Positions 8,733 through 18,173 of a stretch of DNA of 64,000 bases are shown here, piece by piece (the first letter of the stretch is position 1; every line of letters starts with the position of its first letter). The notes beneath the pieces were generated by a model. That model saw only the letters and a program-made list of their open reading frames with translations, ran no database searches and had not been told where the DNA came from. The position numbers and the translations under genes are program-made. The DNA comes from CAXXOK01 sp963666755 (GTDB taxonomy: Bacteria; Bacillota; Clostridia; Christensenellales; Aristaeellaceae), in assembly GCA_963666755.2 (NCBI GenBank), contig CAXXGW010000008.1, forward strand, positions 62,001-126,000, in the 5' to 3' direction.

Positions 8733-9635
8733 TTAATAATTGTATTTTTGCTCAAACCCCGCAAGTTTAGCGAGCAAGGCCTCCAATTCCGCTCCGCCGG
8801 TATCGAGCAGGGGCTTTCTGACGGACCCCGCGTTGATCTTCGTCCTGTAACGGACCGCGGCTTTATAGTAGGACATATCCACGCCGTTTTTCAGAATATT
8901 GGCGATTTCCATCGCCGCTTTCATATGCTTCAGCGCCGCGTTCCTGTCGCCGCATGTATAAGCTTTATACGCCTGCACAAATGGTTCCGGATAAATATTG
9001 GCGACGCCGCTAATCACGCCGTCACACCCGAGGTCCATCACCTGCATCATATATTTGTCGGCGCCGTGCATCACCCTGAAATGGCCGTTATTGACGGCGC
9101 AGTAGTCGATTATGCGGTTCAAATCCAGAAAACTGTATTTGATTCCGACGACGTTTTTTGTCCTTTTCAATATCTTTTCACAAACGCCGGCGGTCAGGTC
9201 GTTCGTCGAACACTGCGGTATATTATAGAGGTATACGGGGAAATCTTCCGGCAGGCTGTTCGCCACCTCAACATAATAGTTTTCCATTTCATCTTCCCGC
9301 ACCTTGAAGAACGAAGGCGTCACAACGCCAATCCCGTCCGCGCCGCATTCATGCGCATGTTTCGCTAACGAAAGCGTATCGGCCAGATTCATCGCCCCCG
9401 CGTGAATAAAAACGGGCGCTCTGCCGTTTGCTTCCTCCACAACGGCCTCGGCTATCTTTTTTCTTTCATCGACGGAGAGCAGGTACATTTCTCCGGTTGT
9501 CCCGTTCGGGTACAGGCATGAAACCTTTTTTTCAATCAGGTGATCCGTTAATTTTTTTACTTCTTGCAATAAAATTCCCCCGTTTTTATCCATAGGGGTA
9601 ACCATCGCGGCAGTAACTCCAAACAACTTTTTCAT
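8733..9635 (-). CDS. Dihydrodipicolinate synthase / N-acetylneuraminate lyase family protein
   Basis: A 300-residue class I aldolase of the DapA/NanA superfamily. GTTGEM near residue 45 is the pyruvate-carboxylate loop, YLYNIPQ near 134 contains the general acid Tyr, and VVGIKYSF near 163 carries the Schiff-base Lys. Length and motifs are intact, so an active pyruvate-dependent aldolase or hydratase is expected. It lies 131 bases downstream of a LacI regulator on the same strand, which favours a catabolic sugar-acid or sialic-acid role over lysine biosynthesis. The substrate cannot be read from the sequence. Its ATG follows GGAGG near 9643. Confidence 0.88.
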   Translation of the reverse strand: MKKLFGVTAAMVTPMDKNGGILLQEVKKLTDHLIEKKVSCLYPNGTTGEMYLLSVDERKKIAEAVVEEANGRAPVFIHAGAMNLADTLSLAKHAHECGADGIGVVTPSFFKVREDEMENYYVEVANSLPEDFPVYLYNIPQCSTNDLTAGVCEKILKRTKNVVGIKYSFLDLNRIIDYCAVNNGHFRVMHGADKYMMQVMDLGCDGVISGVANIYPEPFVQAYKAYTCGDRNAALKHMKAAMEIANILKNGVDMSYYKAAVRYRTKINAGSVRKPLLDTGGAELEALLAKLAGFEQKYNY

Positions 9636-9766
9636 GAAACTCCTCCATGTATTATGAAAACATCAATGTTTTTTTATAAGCGGTTTTTGTTAAGACCGGC
9701 ATACTGATAAGAACCGTGTTCTGATTTGATTCAACGCTGACCGTGCGTCATTTTACCGTTTTAAAA

Positions 9767-10771
9767 TTAAAAAATCGTTTTTACAGACTTCCCTTCGACG
9801 AGATCCGAATCAAATACCACTTCTTTGACTTTTCCGTCCGGGTTATTTATCCTTTCAAGCAGCAGCTGCCCGGCAGTTCTGCCGATTTGTGCGGGCATGG
9901 CCTCAAAGTACGTAAGCCGCGGTTCAATGAGTTCGGAATTGATGATGTCGCCTAACGAAATAACCGATAGTTCGCCGGGAATAGAAACGCGCATTTCTTT
10001 TGCTTTTTTAAGGATTCCGTCCGTAATTCTTGCGCTCCCGGAAACGATGGCGGTTACGTCCTTCAAATTCCCAATGATTTCCTCGAAGGCCTGGCTGCCG
10101 AATTCTTCGGTAAACGTTCCGTTTTTAATCAATTCTTTATCGGCAAGAAGATTTTGCTCAAAGTAGGATTCTATATATCCGGTGAGCCGGTCTTTATTGG
10201 AGGGCAGCTCTTTCGGGCCGGTCACCAGCGCAATGCGTTTGTGGCCTTTTTCGAAGAGATAACTGTTCATTGTTTTCATGGCCTTCACTTTATCCACGTA
10301 AACCGAATCAAAGAACGGCCTCTTGGGCCTTCTGTCCATAAGCACGACGGGGAAGCCTTTCTCTGCCAGACCGGCCAGCATTTCTTCATTCTGCCCCGTG
10401 GAAGTAATGACAATACCGTCAACGCTCTTATTGACCATTAAATTGATGGAATCCAGTTCTTTTTGTTCCCAGTCTCTTGTGCTGACAATCAGAACGACAT
10501 ATCCTTTTTCCCCGATAACCTTTTCGATCTCGCTTATAATTTTCATAAAAAAGGGATTCGACATATCGGGAATAATGACCCCGATTGTTTTTGTCTCATT
10601 GCACTTTAATCCCCGCGCAAGCTGGTTCGGCGTGAAATTCAGCTCCCTGATGGATTGCTCGACTTTTTCTTTTAATTGTTTTTTAACACTCGGGGCACCA
10701 TTCACTACTCTGGATACAGTCGCAATGGATACATTCGCATGTCTGGCAACATCTTTTATCGTATATTTCAT
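9767..10771 (-). CDS. LacI family transcriptional regulator
   Basis: 334 residues, normal for the family. The N-terminal helix-turn-helix and hinge read TIKDVARHANVSIATVSRVV, followed by the LacI-type hinge helix near residue 50 and a periplasmic-binding-protein-like effector domain (TIGVIIPDMSNPFF near residue 62; the segment near 270 ends with LGDIINSELIEP). It sits directly upstream of the DapA-family gene on the same strand and probably controls it in response to a sugar or sugar acid. LacI-like half sites lie 130-210 bases upstream of its own start, consistent with autoregulation. Confidence 0.92.
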   Translation of the reverse strand: MKYTIKDVARHANVSIATVSRVVNGAPSVKKQLKEKVEQSIRELNFTPNQLARGLKCNETKTIGVIIPDMSNPFFMKIISEIEKVIGEKGYVVLIVSTRDWEQKELDSINLMVNKSVDGIVITSTGQNEEMLAGLAEKGFPVVLMDRRPKRPFFDSVYVDKVKAMKTMNSYLFEKGHKRIALVTGPKELPSNKDRLTGYIESYFEQNLLADKELIKNGTFTEEFGSQAFEEIIGNLKDVTAIVSGSARITDGILKKAKEMRVSIPGELSVISLGDIINSELIEPRLTYFEAMPAQIGRTAGQLLLERINNPDGKVKEVVFDSDLVEGKSVKTIF

Positions 10772-10897
10772 TGAAATCCCTGTCCTGTCTTCATTATAGT
10801 AAGCTTTTTAGTAAGCTTTGTTGTTTGAAATGACGTTTTTTGGTTTATAAGAACAAAGGACTTAGTCGAAGATATAATAATATAAAAAAAAGATTTT

Positions 10898-10980
10898 GTA
10901 AACGTTTTATGGCTACTTTTATATAAATTTTATTGAAATTCTGATATATTTTTAAATAATCTGTTTTGTAATCGTTTTCT
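10898..10980 (-). promoter_or_regulatory. LacI/CcpA-type operator-like sites
   Basis: TGTAAACGTTTTA (10898-10910, palindromic core AAACGTTT) and the half-matching TGTAATCGTTTTC (10968-10980) lie in the AT-rich region upstream of lacI. Spacing and sequence fit LacI-family or catabolite repression elements. Which protein binds is unknown. Confidence 0.45.
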
Positions 10981-11153
10981 TTAAAATGATGGCAGCAAAA
11001 GCACGGGGCTTGCTGCCCCCTTCTTTTGTTCATTCACAAAAAAGCCTCCCGTCCTAGTCATCCTAAGACAGAAGGCATTTTGGTATCATTCCTATTTTAC
11101 GGGTTCAGTTTATTGATAACCGGTTTTTGCAGAAAACGAATCCGCTTCGCTGT
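10981..11153 (-). terminator. Terminator downstream of asnA
   Basis: Read on the minus strand, GCCTTCTGTC (11076-11067) pairs with GACGGGAGGC (11053-11044) through ten pairs including two G-U wobbles. It is followed by a T6 tract (11043-11038). The rest of the interval holds no visible gene. Confidence 0.75.
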
Positions 11154-12176
11154 TTAAAGCAAATTGATGTTCGCCGCGGCGCACGCATCGATCATTTCAT
11201 CCGGCCATACGGACGCCTGCACCTCCCCAACATGGGCTTTTCCGAGGAAGAACATGCAGATTCTGGACTGCCCGATGCCGCCGCCGACGGAATACGGAAG
11301 TTTCACTTCCAACAGGTCCTTATGGAACTGCATCTCCCTGCGTTCCTCGCATCCGGCAAGCTTGAGCTGCTCCATAAGCGATTTTTCATCCACCCTGATG
11401 CCCATCGACGAAACCTCGAACGCCCTATTCAGCACGGGATACCAGAAAACGATATCGCCGTTTAAGCTCCAGTCGTCATAATCCGGCGCCCTTCCGTCGT
11501 GCCTGTCGCCCGAAGCGAGCTTTGCCCCGATCTGCATGATGAAAACCGCCTTTTTCTCTTCGGCGATTTTATCTTCCCTCTGTTTCGGCGTAAGATGCGG
11601 GAACATGTCCTCGAGCTCCTGCGTCGTAATGAAGGAGATGTCCTCCGGCAAGTATTTGTCTAAAAAAGGATACTCCTTCAGGATATAAGACTGCGTATCC
11701 AGAAACGCCTTGTAAATCTTTTTGACAATCGCCTGCAGAAACGCGGTATTCCGCTCATCCTTCTCCATGATCCGCTCCCAGTCCCATTGGTCGACGTAAA
11801 TGGAATGCAGGTTGTCAAGTTCCTCGTCCCTTCGTATCGCATTCATGTCGGTGTATAAGCCTTCGCCGCTTGCAAAACCGTATTTCTTGAGCGCCATGCG
11901 TTTCCATTTGGCAAGCGACTGGACGATCTCGACGGTAGCCTCCCCCATATCCTTGATGCCGAAGCCGACGGCGCGCTCAACGCCGTTTAAGTTATCGTTC
12001 AGCCCCGTTTCGGGCCGCACGAACAAAGGCGCCGACACCCTTGTGAGGTTCAGTTCGTTTGCCAGGGAGCGTTCAAAGAAGTCCTTGATTTTTTTGATGG
12101 CAACTTCCGTTTTCCGGATCGAAAGCGCAGAAGAGTACCCTGCGGGCAAAATAAGTGACTGTAACGGTTCCGTCAT
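11154..12176 (-). CDS. asnA: Aspartate-ammonia ligase AsnA
   Basis: Makes asparagine from aspartate, ammonia and ATP in the cytoplasm; it is the ammonia-dependent enzyme, structurally related to class II aminoacyl-tRNA synthetases. The 340 residues match the family length. Recognisable segments are the N-terminal helix with KTEVAIKKIKDFFE, RVSAPLFV near residue 47, DQWDWERI near 128, and the class II-like C-terminal region SVGGGIGQSRICMF near 300. A GGGGGAAAGGG stretch precedes the ATG. It is a single-gene unit with its own terminator. No T-box leader was found upstream. Confidence 0.95.
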   Translation of the reverse strand: MTEPLQSLILPAGYSSALSIRKTEVAIKKIKDFFERSLANELNLTRVSAPLFVRPETGLNDNLNGVERAVGFGIKDMGEATVEIVQSLAKWKRMALKKYGFASGEGLYTDMNAIRRDEELDNLHSIYVDQWDWERIMEKDERNTAFLQAIVKKIYKAFLDTQSYILKEYPFLDKYLPEDISFITTQELEDMFPHLTPKQREDKIAEEKKAVFIMQIGAKLASGDRHDGRAPDYDDWSLNGDIVFWYPVLNRAFEVSSMGIRVDEKSLMEQLKLAGCEERREMQFHKDLLEVKLPYSVGGGIGQSRICMFFLGKAHVGEVQASVWPDEMIDACAAANINLL

Positions 12177-12419
12177 ACCCTTTCCCCCAATTCAATTTCT
12201 CAGCAATATTTGACCATGATTATTGTAATACAGTGTTTGGCGGTTTGTCAAAACCATCCTGTACAAGGCAAAAACCATACGGGAACTACGGAAGGAAAAA
12301 AATGTATTGAATTATCCCATGCAGCGTATATGATGATATTGTAGAAGCAGAGCTTTCAGAGAATTTTCATGAAAATCCCTTAAAACTGTCAATAAAGAAT
12401 AAAGAATTGGGAGGTCAAA

Positions 12420-13304
12420 ATGGAAGATTTGTATTGTCGACATTGCGGTAAAAAACTCGAGCCCAATGAGAGATTCTGCGCGCAGTGCGGTGCCCCAAGG
12501 CCGTATGGTTCCGGTGTTGCGCCAGGTCAGGTTCCCGTGCAGCCGCCATACCGCCCGCAGCCTCCCATGTCCCCTTCTCCGTATGCTGTTCCTCAAAAAG
12601 CGCCTACATACCGGATTGTACTTTTGACCGTTCTGGTCATGCTGCTTGTCGGCGCAGCCGGATTCGGCGTCTGGCGCCTTTTCATCGAACCCGCGTCCGG
12701 CGGTTCATCACAGGCGGACGCGAACCCGCTCAGCAGCGATTCGAGAAATATACTGTTTGCCACTCCGTCCCCCGGCACTTCCGGCAAGCCGCCCGCGTCC
12801 AGTAAAGCCGCGTCCCAAACGCCCTCCGTCATACCGACGCCGGTCAAAACATCGACCCCCATCCCCACCCCTACGGCATATTATGGTGGTTTTACCCAGC
12901 TCATAGGCAAGAGCGGCCAGCCGGGCATCACTGAAGCAAAGGCCAACGCCCTTTTCGGCAAGCCCAATTCGCGCGATCAGGAGGAATACGGCGACGGCGA
13001 GTACGTCTATTTGGATTACGGCACTTTTGAGCTTGGTTTTCCGTATATAAACGGCAAAACGACGTTCTGCGACTACGTCATGGTGAAAGACGACTCCGCC
13101 CCCGTCAAGATATTTGTCCTGACCATAGGCATGACACAGCGGGACGTCGAGCTGACCGTCGGAGGGACTTCGTTCGAAATCGATTATAAAGAACCGGACG
13201 ATTCCTACTGGGTATACGCCGACAGCGCCACAAAACAGAAGCTGTTCATCACGTTTGAAAAAGGAAATGTCACGATGTACTCGGCCTATTACGATCCGGA
13301 ATAA
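12420..13304 (+). CDS. Zinc-ribbon membrane protein with Pro/Ser/Thr linker and C-terminal exported domain
   Basis: 294 residues of unknown function. Residues 6-24 form a zinc ribbon (CRHCGKKLEPNERFCAQCG). A Pro-rich linker and one membrane helix at about residues 63-86 follow, then a Ser/Thr/Pro-rich spacer to about 150, and a globular C-terminal domain of about 140 residues. That domain contains two repeats of a pattern seen in BamE/OmlA-like folds (ITEAKANALFGKP and MTQRDVELTVGG). The layout predicts a cytoplasmic ribbon and an extracellular domain, as in many Firmicute zinc-ribbon anchored sensors. It starts at ATG 12420 after GGGAGG and stands alone between asnA and pyk. Confidence 0.75.
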   Translation: MEDLYCRHCGKKLEPNERFCAQCGAPRPYGSGVAPGQVPVQPPYRPQPPMSPSPYAVPQKAPTYRIVLLTVLVMLLVGAAGFGVWRLFIEPASGGSSQADANPLSSDSRNILFATPSPGTSGKPPASSKAASQTPSVIPTPVKTSTPIPTPTAYYGGFTQLIGKSGQPGITEAKANALFGKPNSRDQEEYGDGEYVYLDYGTFELGFPYINGKTTFCDYVMVKDDSAPVKIFVLTIGMTQRDVELTVGGTSFEIDYKEPDDSYWVYADSATKQKLFITFEKGNVTMYSAYYDPE

Positions 13305-13644
13305 GCCGAGTACATTAGGAATTTCTGAACAAATCGGCTTTCAACAATGCTCTGAATCTGCGCAATATGTACAGTCATGGTACTCAACCGAGCGGAGAAG
13401 GAAATGAGAATATTCATGAAGAAAACTACATGACTTTCCTGAGATTATTTATATTGATAATTATCAAAATAAATGATGAGCGTTGTATTGCGGACAGTAA
13501 AGAATATAAGACTAATTCTCAACCCAGCCCACTCATTATATAGATGGTGTATTTATTATAAATTAAAATTATATCGGCAAAAGACTATCTGACAGATAGT
13601 CTTTTGCCGTGCATTCCTATGAGTAATAAAACGGTAACCCTTCT
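13305..13644. terminator. Intergenic region with a perfect bidirectional terminator
   Basis: GGCAAAAGACTATCTG (13576-13591) is perfectly inverted at 13593-13608. The A and T tracts inside the outer stem make it usable from both strands; it lies 36 bases past the pyk stop. Nothing else was recognised between 13305 and 13575. Confidence 0.8.
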
Positions 13645-15403
13645 TCACCTGCACTCAACACTGTTGTTGCAGTAAACAAACCCGCGCGAGGCATCGAGTG
13701 TGACGGCCGAACCGGATTTCAATATTTTGATCGCGTTTTCCGCGCCGACGATAACCGGGATATCGAGCGACAGCCCGACGACTGCGGCGTGGGAACTTGT
13801 TCCGCCCTGCTCGGTGATGATGCCCGCGGCTTTCTTTAAAACCGGCAGGAGCTCGTTGGACGTCCTGCGGATGACGAGTATGTCCCCTTCCTGGAAGTTT
13901 TTGAAGGCTTCCTCGTCGTTTGCGCAGACGCAGAGAGTCGAGCAGACGCTCTTGTTCGTGATGCCCTTGCCCGATACGAGGATGTGCCCGACGATATGCA
14001 CCTTCATCATGTTCGTCGTGCCCGCGATGCCAAGCGGCACGCCCGCCGTAATGACGACAAGGTCGCCGGTCGCGGCGAGGCCTTTTTCCTCCGCGATCTC
14101 AACGGCCCGGTCGAAAAGCTTGTCCGTATTGTCCATCTCTTCGATGAGGAGCGGCCTGACGCCCCACGACAGGTTCAGATGGCGGCAGATATGCGGATAC
14201 GTCGAAAACCCGATAATGGGGCACGCGGGACGGTATTTGGAGATCATGCGCGCCGTCGTGCCGGTTTTGGTCACCGTAATGATGGCCCTCGCATGCAGGT
14301 CATGGGCGGCGTCGCATGTCGCATACGAAATCGCGTTTGTCACGCTTGTGTCTTCGTGGTGCTCCCGCAGCTCAAACCGCCGGATATAATTGATGTCATT
14401 TTCCGTGCGCTCGGCGATGCACGCCATCGTTTTCACGGCCTCCACGGGGTAGAGCCCCGCGGCCGTTTCGCCCGAAAGCATGATCGAGCTCGTGCCGTCA
14501 TAGATGGCGTTCGCGACGTCCGTCGTTTCGGCGCGCGTCGGCCTCGGGTTCTTGATCATGGAATCCAGCATCTGCGTGGCCGTCGTGACCTGCTTCCCGA
14601 TGTTGAACGCCTTGTGGATCAGAAGCTTCTGCAGCACGGGCACTTCCTGGAGCGGTATCTCCACGCCCATATCGCCGCGGGCGACCATGATGCCGTCCGC
14701 CACCGCGAGGATCGAATCGATATTCCGTACGCCTTCCGCATTCTCAATTTTCGCAATAATGTTGATGGTATGGCAGCGGTGTTCGTTCAGTATCTTCCGT
14801 ATTTCCAGGATGTCCTCGGCGCTCCGCGTAAACGACGCCGCGATGAAATCAAACCCGGTTTCGATCCCGAACAGGATATCGCTTTTGTCCTTTTCGCTCA
14901 AGAACGGCATGGAAAGGTGTATGCCCGGCACGTTTACGCCTTTCTGGTTGGATAACACGCCGCTGTTTTTGACTTTGCACGCGATATCGGTATCGGTAAC
15001 CTGCAGCACGCAAAGCTCAATGAGGCCGTCGTCGATCAGGATCGTCGTACCCGTCGTCACGTCTTTGGGCAGATCCTCATACGTAATGGAAACGATATTC
15101 TCGTCCCCCGTCCACTTCCCTCGTCGTCAGCGTGAACGTGCTGCCTTTCGTTAAGGACACCTTGCCGTCTTTGAAGCATTTGATCCGTATTTCCGGCCCT
15201 TTCGTATCGAGGATCGTCGCGATCGGGAGATCCATTTCCTCCCGCAGCTTCACGATCTTGTCGAACCGCTCTTTATGCGCCGCATGATCCGAATGTGAAA
15301 AATTAAAACGCGCGGCGTCCATCCCCGCAAGGATCAGTTCCTTTAGGACCGCTTCTTCGTCCGTGGACGGGCCCAGCGTGCAGATGATCTTTGTTCTTCT
15401 CAT
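13645..15403 (-). pseudogene. pyk: Pyruvate kinase with C-terminal PEP-utiliser domain, one frameshift
   Basis: Converts PEP and ADP to pyruvate and ATP. The N-terminal piece (start 15403) has RRTKIICTLGPS and RFNFSHSDH, and ends in REVDGG. The remaining 471 codons continue from VTTGTTILIDDG through the active-site segments IAKIENAEG, MVARGDMGVEI and the SGETA motif. They end with a mobile PEP-utiliser-type domain containing GGTSSHAAVVG, as in the roughly 585-residue pyruvate kinases of many Firmicutes. A single extra G in the run at 15106 separates the halves; removing it restores DGDENIVSITYEDLP and a full-length enzyme. Because the gene is a central glycolytic enzyme and otherwise intact, an error in the sequence is more likely than true loss. 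Confidence 0.92.
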
Positions 15404-15583
15404 GATTTATTCCTTCTTCTGTGGTCATATATCCATGCCGGAACCCATTATACACCATGTACCGGGGATAGAAAATTAATATTATGTAAAATCGTACTTT
15501 TTATTGCCAAACCGTATTTTTTCTGTGATAAACTTTAAGTGAAAAAGAAAAAAGTTCATGCGGAAAGAAGGCGTCGGATCGTT

Positions 15584-16132
15584 ATGTCCATGACGGCACT
15601 GCCCATTGAAAAAGCGTTTATGCTGATCGAGCCGGGACCTGTGCTCCTCGTCACGACGAGCGAGGGCGGCAGAAACAATATCATGACGATCTCCTGGCAT
15701 ATGGTGACGGATTTCACGCCGAAGATCGCCCTGACGACCGGCCCGTGGAATTATTCTTTCAAGGCGCTGACACATACGAGGGAATGCGTGCTCGCGGTCC
15801 CGGCGGTCGACCTTGCGGAAAAAGCGGTCCGTATCGGCGACTGTTCCGGCGAAACGGTCGATAAATTCAAGCGGTTCGGCTTAACGCCGCTGCCGGCGGC
15901 CAGCGTGAAAGCGCCGCTGATCGCCGAATGCCTCGGCTGCATCGAGTGCCGCCTGACCGATTATATCGAAGACCAGGATATTTTGATCCTGCAGGGCGTA
16001 CGCGCCTGGATCGACGCGGATAAAAAAGAGCGCCGCACATTCCACGCCAACGGCGACGGCACGTTCGCCGCAGACGGCGAGCCAATGAACTTCCGCGCCC
16101 TGATGGAGGACAAGCTCCCGACCGGGGTGTGA
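15584..16132 (+). CDS. Flavin reductase family protein (flavoredoxin-like)
   Basis: 182 residues with the FMN-binding split-barrel fold: PGPVLLVTTSEGGRNNIMTISWHM near residues 17-40 is the FMN-phosphate region, and GDCSGETVDKF near 84 is typical of flavoredoxins. Such proteins bind FMN and reduce flavins or metals using NAD(P)H or ferredoxin. The frame is open back to a GTG at 15539, but that N-terminus is very basic and atypical; ATG 15584 begins where family homology begins. It is divergent from pyk, with 135-180 bases between the genes. No operon partner is visible. Confidence 0.83.
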   Translation: MSMTALPIEKAFMLIEPGPVLLVTTSEGGRNNIMTISWHMVTDFTPKIALTTGPWNYSFKALTHTRECVLAVPAVDLAEKAVRIGDCSGETVDKFKRFGLTPLPAASVKAPLIAECLGCIECRLTDYIEDQDILILQGVRAWIDADKKERRTFHANGDGTFAADGEPMNFRALMEDKLPTGV

Positions 16133-16355
16133 TATAGAAGCAAATGAGAAGAAACCGCCCACAGAATATGTCAAGTATCTCCCATCCTTCCTGAAAGCGC
16201 CGTATCTATATCCGCGGCCCCCATTCACCGATAAAAGTCCCCCGATTTTATTCTTTATGGATATAGCCGACAGAAAAAGGAAGAATGACGACATAACTGT
16301 TTGCCTGTAGGATGCTTCCTATCCCATAGCCGATCTGAATGAATTTGAGGTATCT

Positions 16356-17729
16356 ATGAGAAAACCAACGTTTTTTAAAACCAGGCGCATAATAGTATTT
16401 ATGTCCGTCTTTCTGCTGGCTGGCAGCCTGATCACCGCCTGCCAGCCGACGCCGGAGGAGGCGCCTGTCGTCAACAAGGCGGACGGCGGACTGGAAAAGA
16501 AGATAAACGAAACCGAACCGTCAGCACAGAAATACGAGGTGCCGCAAAGCTGGCAGGAAACGCCTGACATGAAAGGCAGCAAAATAAAGGTGAGCATTGA
16601 CGCTGAGGTATCGGTGCCGGACGCGGCGCAATTTTCGGTTTTGACCGTCGTCCCGGATAATTTTTCGCAGCAGCGCGTAGACAGCCTCATAGCCTATTTT
16701 GTAAAGGACAAAAAAGTCGTGATACCCCCGCAGAAAACGAAGGCCGATCTGGAAAAGATGTTGATCGATGCAAAACGCGGGCAGCTCATAGACGGGAAAT
16801 ATGTAGTAAACGACGATTCAAAAGCAGCGGTCAAACAACTGGAGGAAATGATCCGCAACGCGCCGGAAACAAGCGAGAAACAATATGTGACGGATTTCAC
16901 GATTAAACCTGACGGTACGGGCGTCGGCGGATGTTTGGAATTGGGCGGGGATCTATACGGTACGGTAAGCGCTTCGGCAAAAAATTTCATCTTTGCAAAT
17001 GGCTATGCTGTGCCTGAATCACAATGGAAGGATAGGAATATTAAGGACGCCGGAGAAATTCAGATCTCAAAAGAAACAGCGGCAGCCGTAGCGCAATATC
17101 TGATCAACGAACTGGGCATTCAAAATATGGCGCAATCGGATATTGAAAAAGCACAGTTTTTTGCCGAAAAAGGATTAAAACCCAATGGCTCGGAGTACAT
17201 TTCAAAAGGTTACTATATCGAATTTGCATTCAGCTATGACGGGTTGGATACCGTATTGTTTAAAGGCGGAGGTATGAACAAAAATGAGGAATTTGAATAC
17301 AGCGCGCCATGCCATCCAGAAGAAATAAGCATCTATGTGGATGAAAGCGGTCAGGTTCAGATGTTTTACTGGACAGGCCCCCTGAAGATATCGGAAACGG
17401 TGACGGATAACGCGCCGCTGATGCCCTTTGAAAAAATGCAGGAACGCATCCGCAAACAGATTTTTTATAAATGCTCCTTCCTGGAGGGTGAAGACGTCTC
17501 AATTACCGTAAATAAGATCGGGATGAAGCTTGCGATGATCCCCATTCAGGACAAGACGGACGAGTACATGTACGTTCCGGCCTGGTATGTTTCATATACG
17601 AAAAAATGGGCGGTGGATGCCATTAACGATACCGGCAAGCATACAACAGAAATGACAGACGACGATCTGATCGTATTGAACGCCATAGACGGAGGAGCGG
17701 TCAATCCGGTCTCTATCAAAAGGAACTGA
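16356..17729 (+). CDS. Lipoprotein of an uncharacterised Clostridia family (DUF6034-like)
   Basis: 457 residues with a basic N-terminus, one hydrophobic stretch and a lipobox ending ITAC, so Cys 29 is the expected lipid-modified residue of a surface lipoprotein. It continues CQPTPEEAPVV, nearly identical to the start of the protein at 61502-62887 (TACQPTPDKPIVV), and the two share the closing pattern YVPAWY / LNAIDGG. The resemblance to DUF6034 lipoproteins is from memory and should be treated as tentative. No enzymatic motif is visible. A remnant of a third copy lies at 4710. Just downstream is the c-di-GMP riboswitch unit. Confidence 0.75.
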   Translation: MRKPTFFKTRRIIVFMSVFLLAGSLITACQPTPEEAPVVNKADGGLEKKINETEPSAQKYEVPQSWQETPDMKGSKIKVSIDAEVSVPDAAQFSVLTVVPDNFSQQRVDSLIAYFVKDKKVVIPPQKTKADLEKMLIDAKRGQLIDGKYVVNDDSKAAVKQLEEMIRNAPETSEKQYVTDFTIKPDGTGVGGCLELGGDLYGTVSASAKNFIFANGYAVPESQWKDRNIKDAGEIQISKETAAAVAQYLINELGIQNMAQSDIEKAQFFAEKGLKPNGSEYISKGYYIEFAFSYDGLDTVLFKGGGMNKNEEFEYSAPCHPEEISIYVDESGQVQMFYWTGPLKISETVTDNAPLMPFEKMQERIRKQIFYKCSFLEGEDVSITVNKIGMKLAMIPIQDKTDEYMYVPAWYVSYTKKWAVDAINDTGKHTTEMTDDDLIVLNAIDGGAVNPVSIKRN

Positions 17730-17810
17730 GGATACCCCGCAAAAAGATTGTTCTTCAGCAGGCGAAAAATCAGGAAAAATCCGAAATTCCGGTATTTTTT
17801 GTGGAAAATG

Positions 17811-17839
17811 TTGACAAAACAAATAGATGAAAATATAAT
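17811..17839 (+). promoter_or_regulatory. Consensus sigma-A promoter of the c-di-GMP riboswitch
   Basis: TTGACA at 17811-17816 and TATAAT at 17834-17839 are separated by exactly 17 bases, a perfect consensus. It directly precedes the riboswitch. Confidence 0.9.
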
Positions 17840-17860
17840 CAAACCAGACAAATGTCAACC

Positions 17861-17944
17861 GATAAAGGCAAACATGGGGAAACCTGTGGACGCAAAGCTA
17901 AAGGGCCTGTAGCGCGATAGCGTATGGCAGCCAGTTACCGAAGG
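17861..17944 (+). promoter_or_regulatory. c-di-GMP-I (GEMM-I) riboswitch aptamer
   Basis: The segment contains the hallmark strings of the GEMM-I aptamer in order: AAGGCAAAC, a short hairpin, GGACGCAAAGC, a CC-type linker with a variable hairpin, GGCAGCC, then GTTACCG closing with AAGG. These match the tetraloop-receptor and ligand-binding core of the Vibrio Vc2 type. It lies between a consensus promoter and a terminator, 230 bases ahead of the Tad-like gene. It should make transcription of that surface-structure gene depend on c-di-GMP. Confidence 0.9.
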
Positions 17945-17973
17945 AAAGCATAGAAAGCGGTTCCGTTTATTTG

Positions 17974-18005
17974 GCTTCCCTTCCTAATTGAAGTGGAGCT
18001 TTTTT
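17974..18005 (+). terminator. Expression-platform terminator of the c-di-GMP riboswitch
   Basis: GCTTCCCTTC (17974-17983) pairs with GAAGTGGAGC (17990-17999) with one wobble and one mismatch, followed by T6. It starts 30 bases after the aptamer, so the switch probably acts on transcription. Confidence 0.78.
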
Positions 18006-18173
18006 ATTTGGCTTCACTGCTCATGGCAGTATTCGTATTGCCAATGCCCGGCCCTGCCGCAAATCAAAAAATTTGCCGAAACCGGCGGAGAACCATGGAA
18101 CGCAATACACATGGTTTTCGCACGCCTGAGTTGTTGTGGTTCAATGCAAATATTCTGTTAGGCGGGGAGAACA

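Noticed and set aside
8733..9635. True DapA of lysine biosynthesis
   Set aside because: Next to a LacI regulator and without any lysine gene, so only the superfamily assignment is justified.
11177..12419. T-box or other riboswitch in front of asnA
   Set aside because: The region upstream of the asnA start shows no T-box string or aptamer-like conserved pattern.
13984..14955. Long plus-strand frame opposite pyruvate kinase
   Set aside because: Its sequence is Arg/His-rich antisense of a conserved gene, with no start signal or motif.
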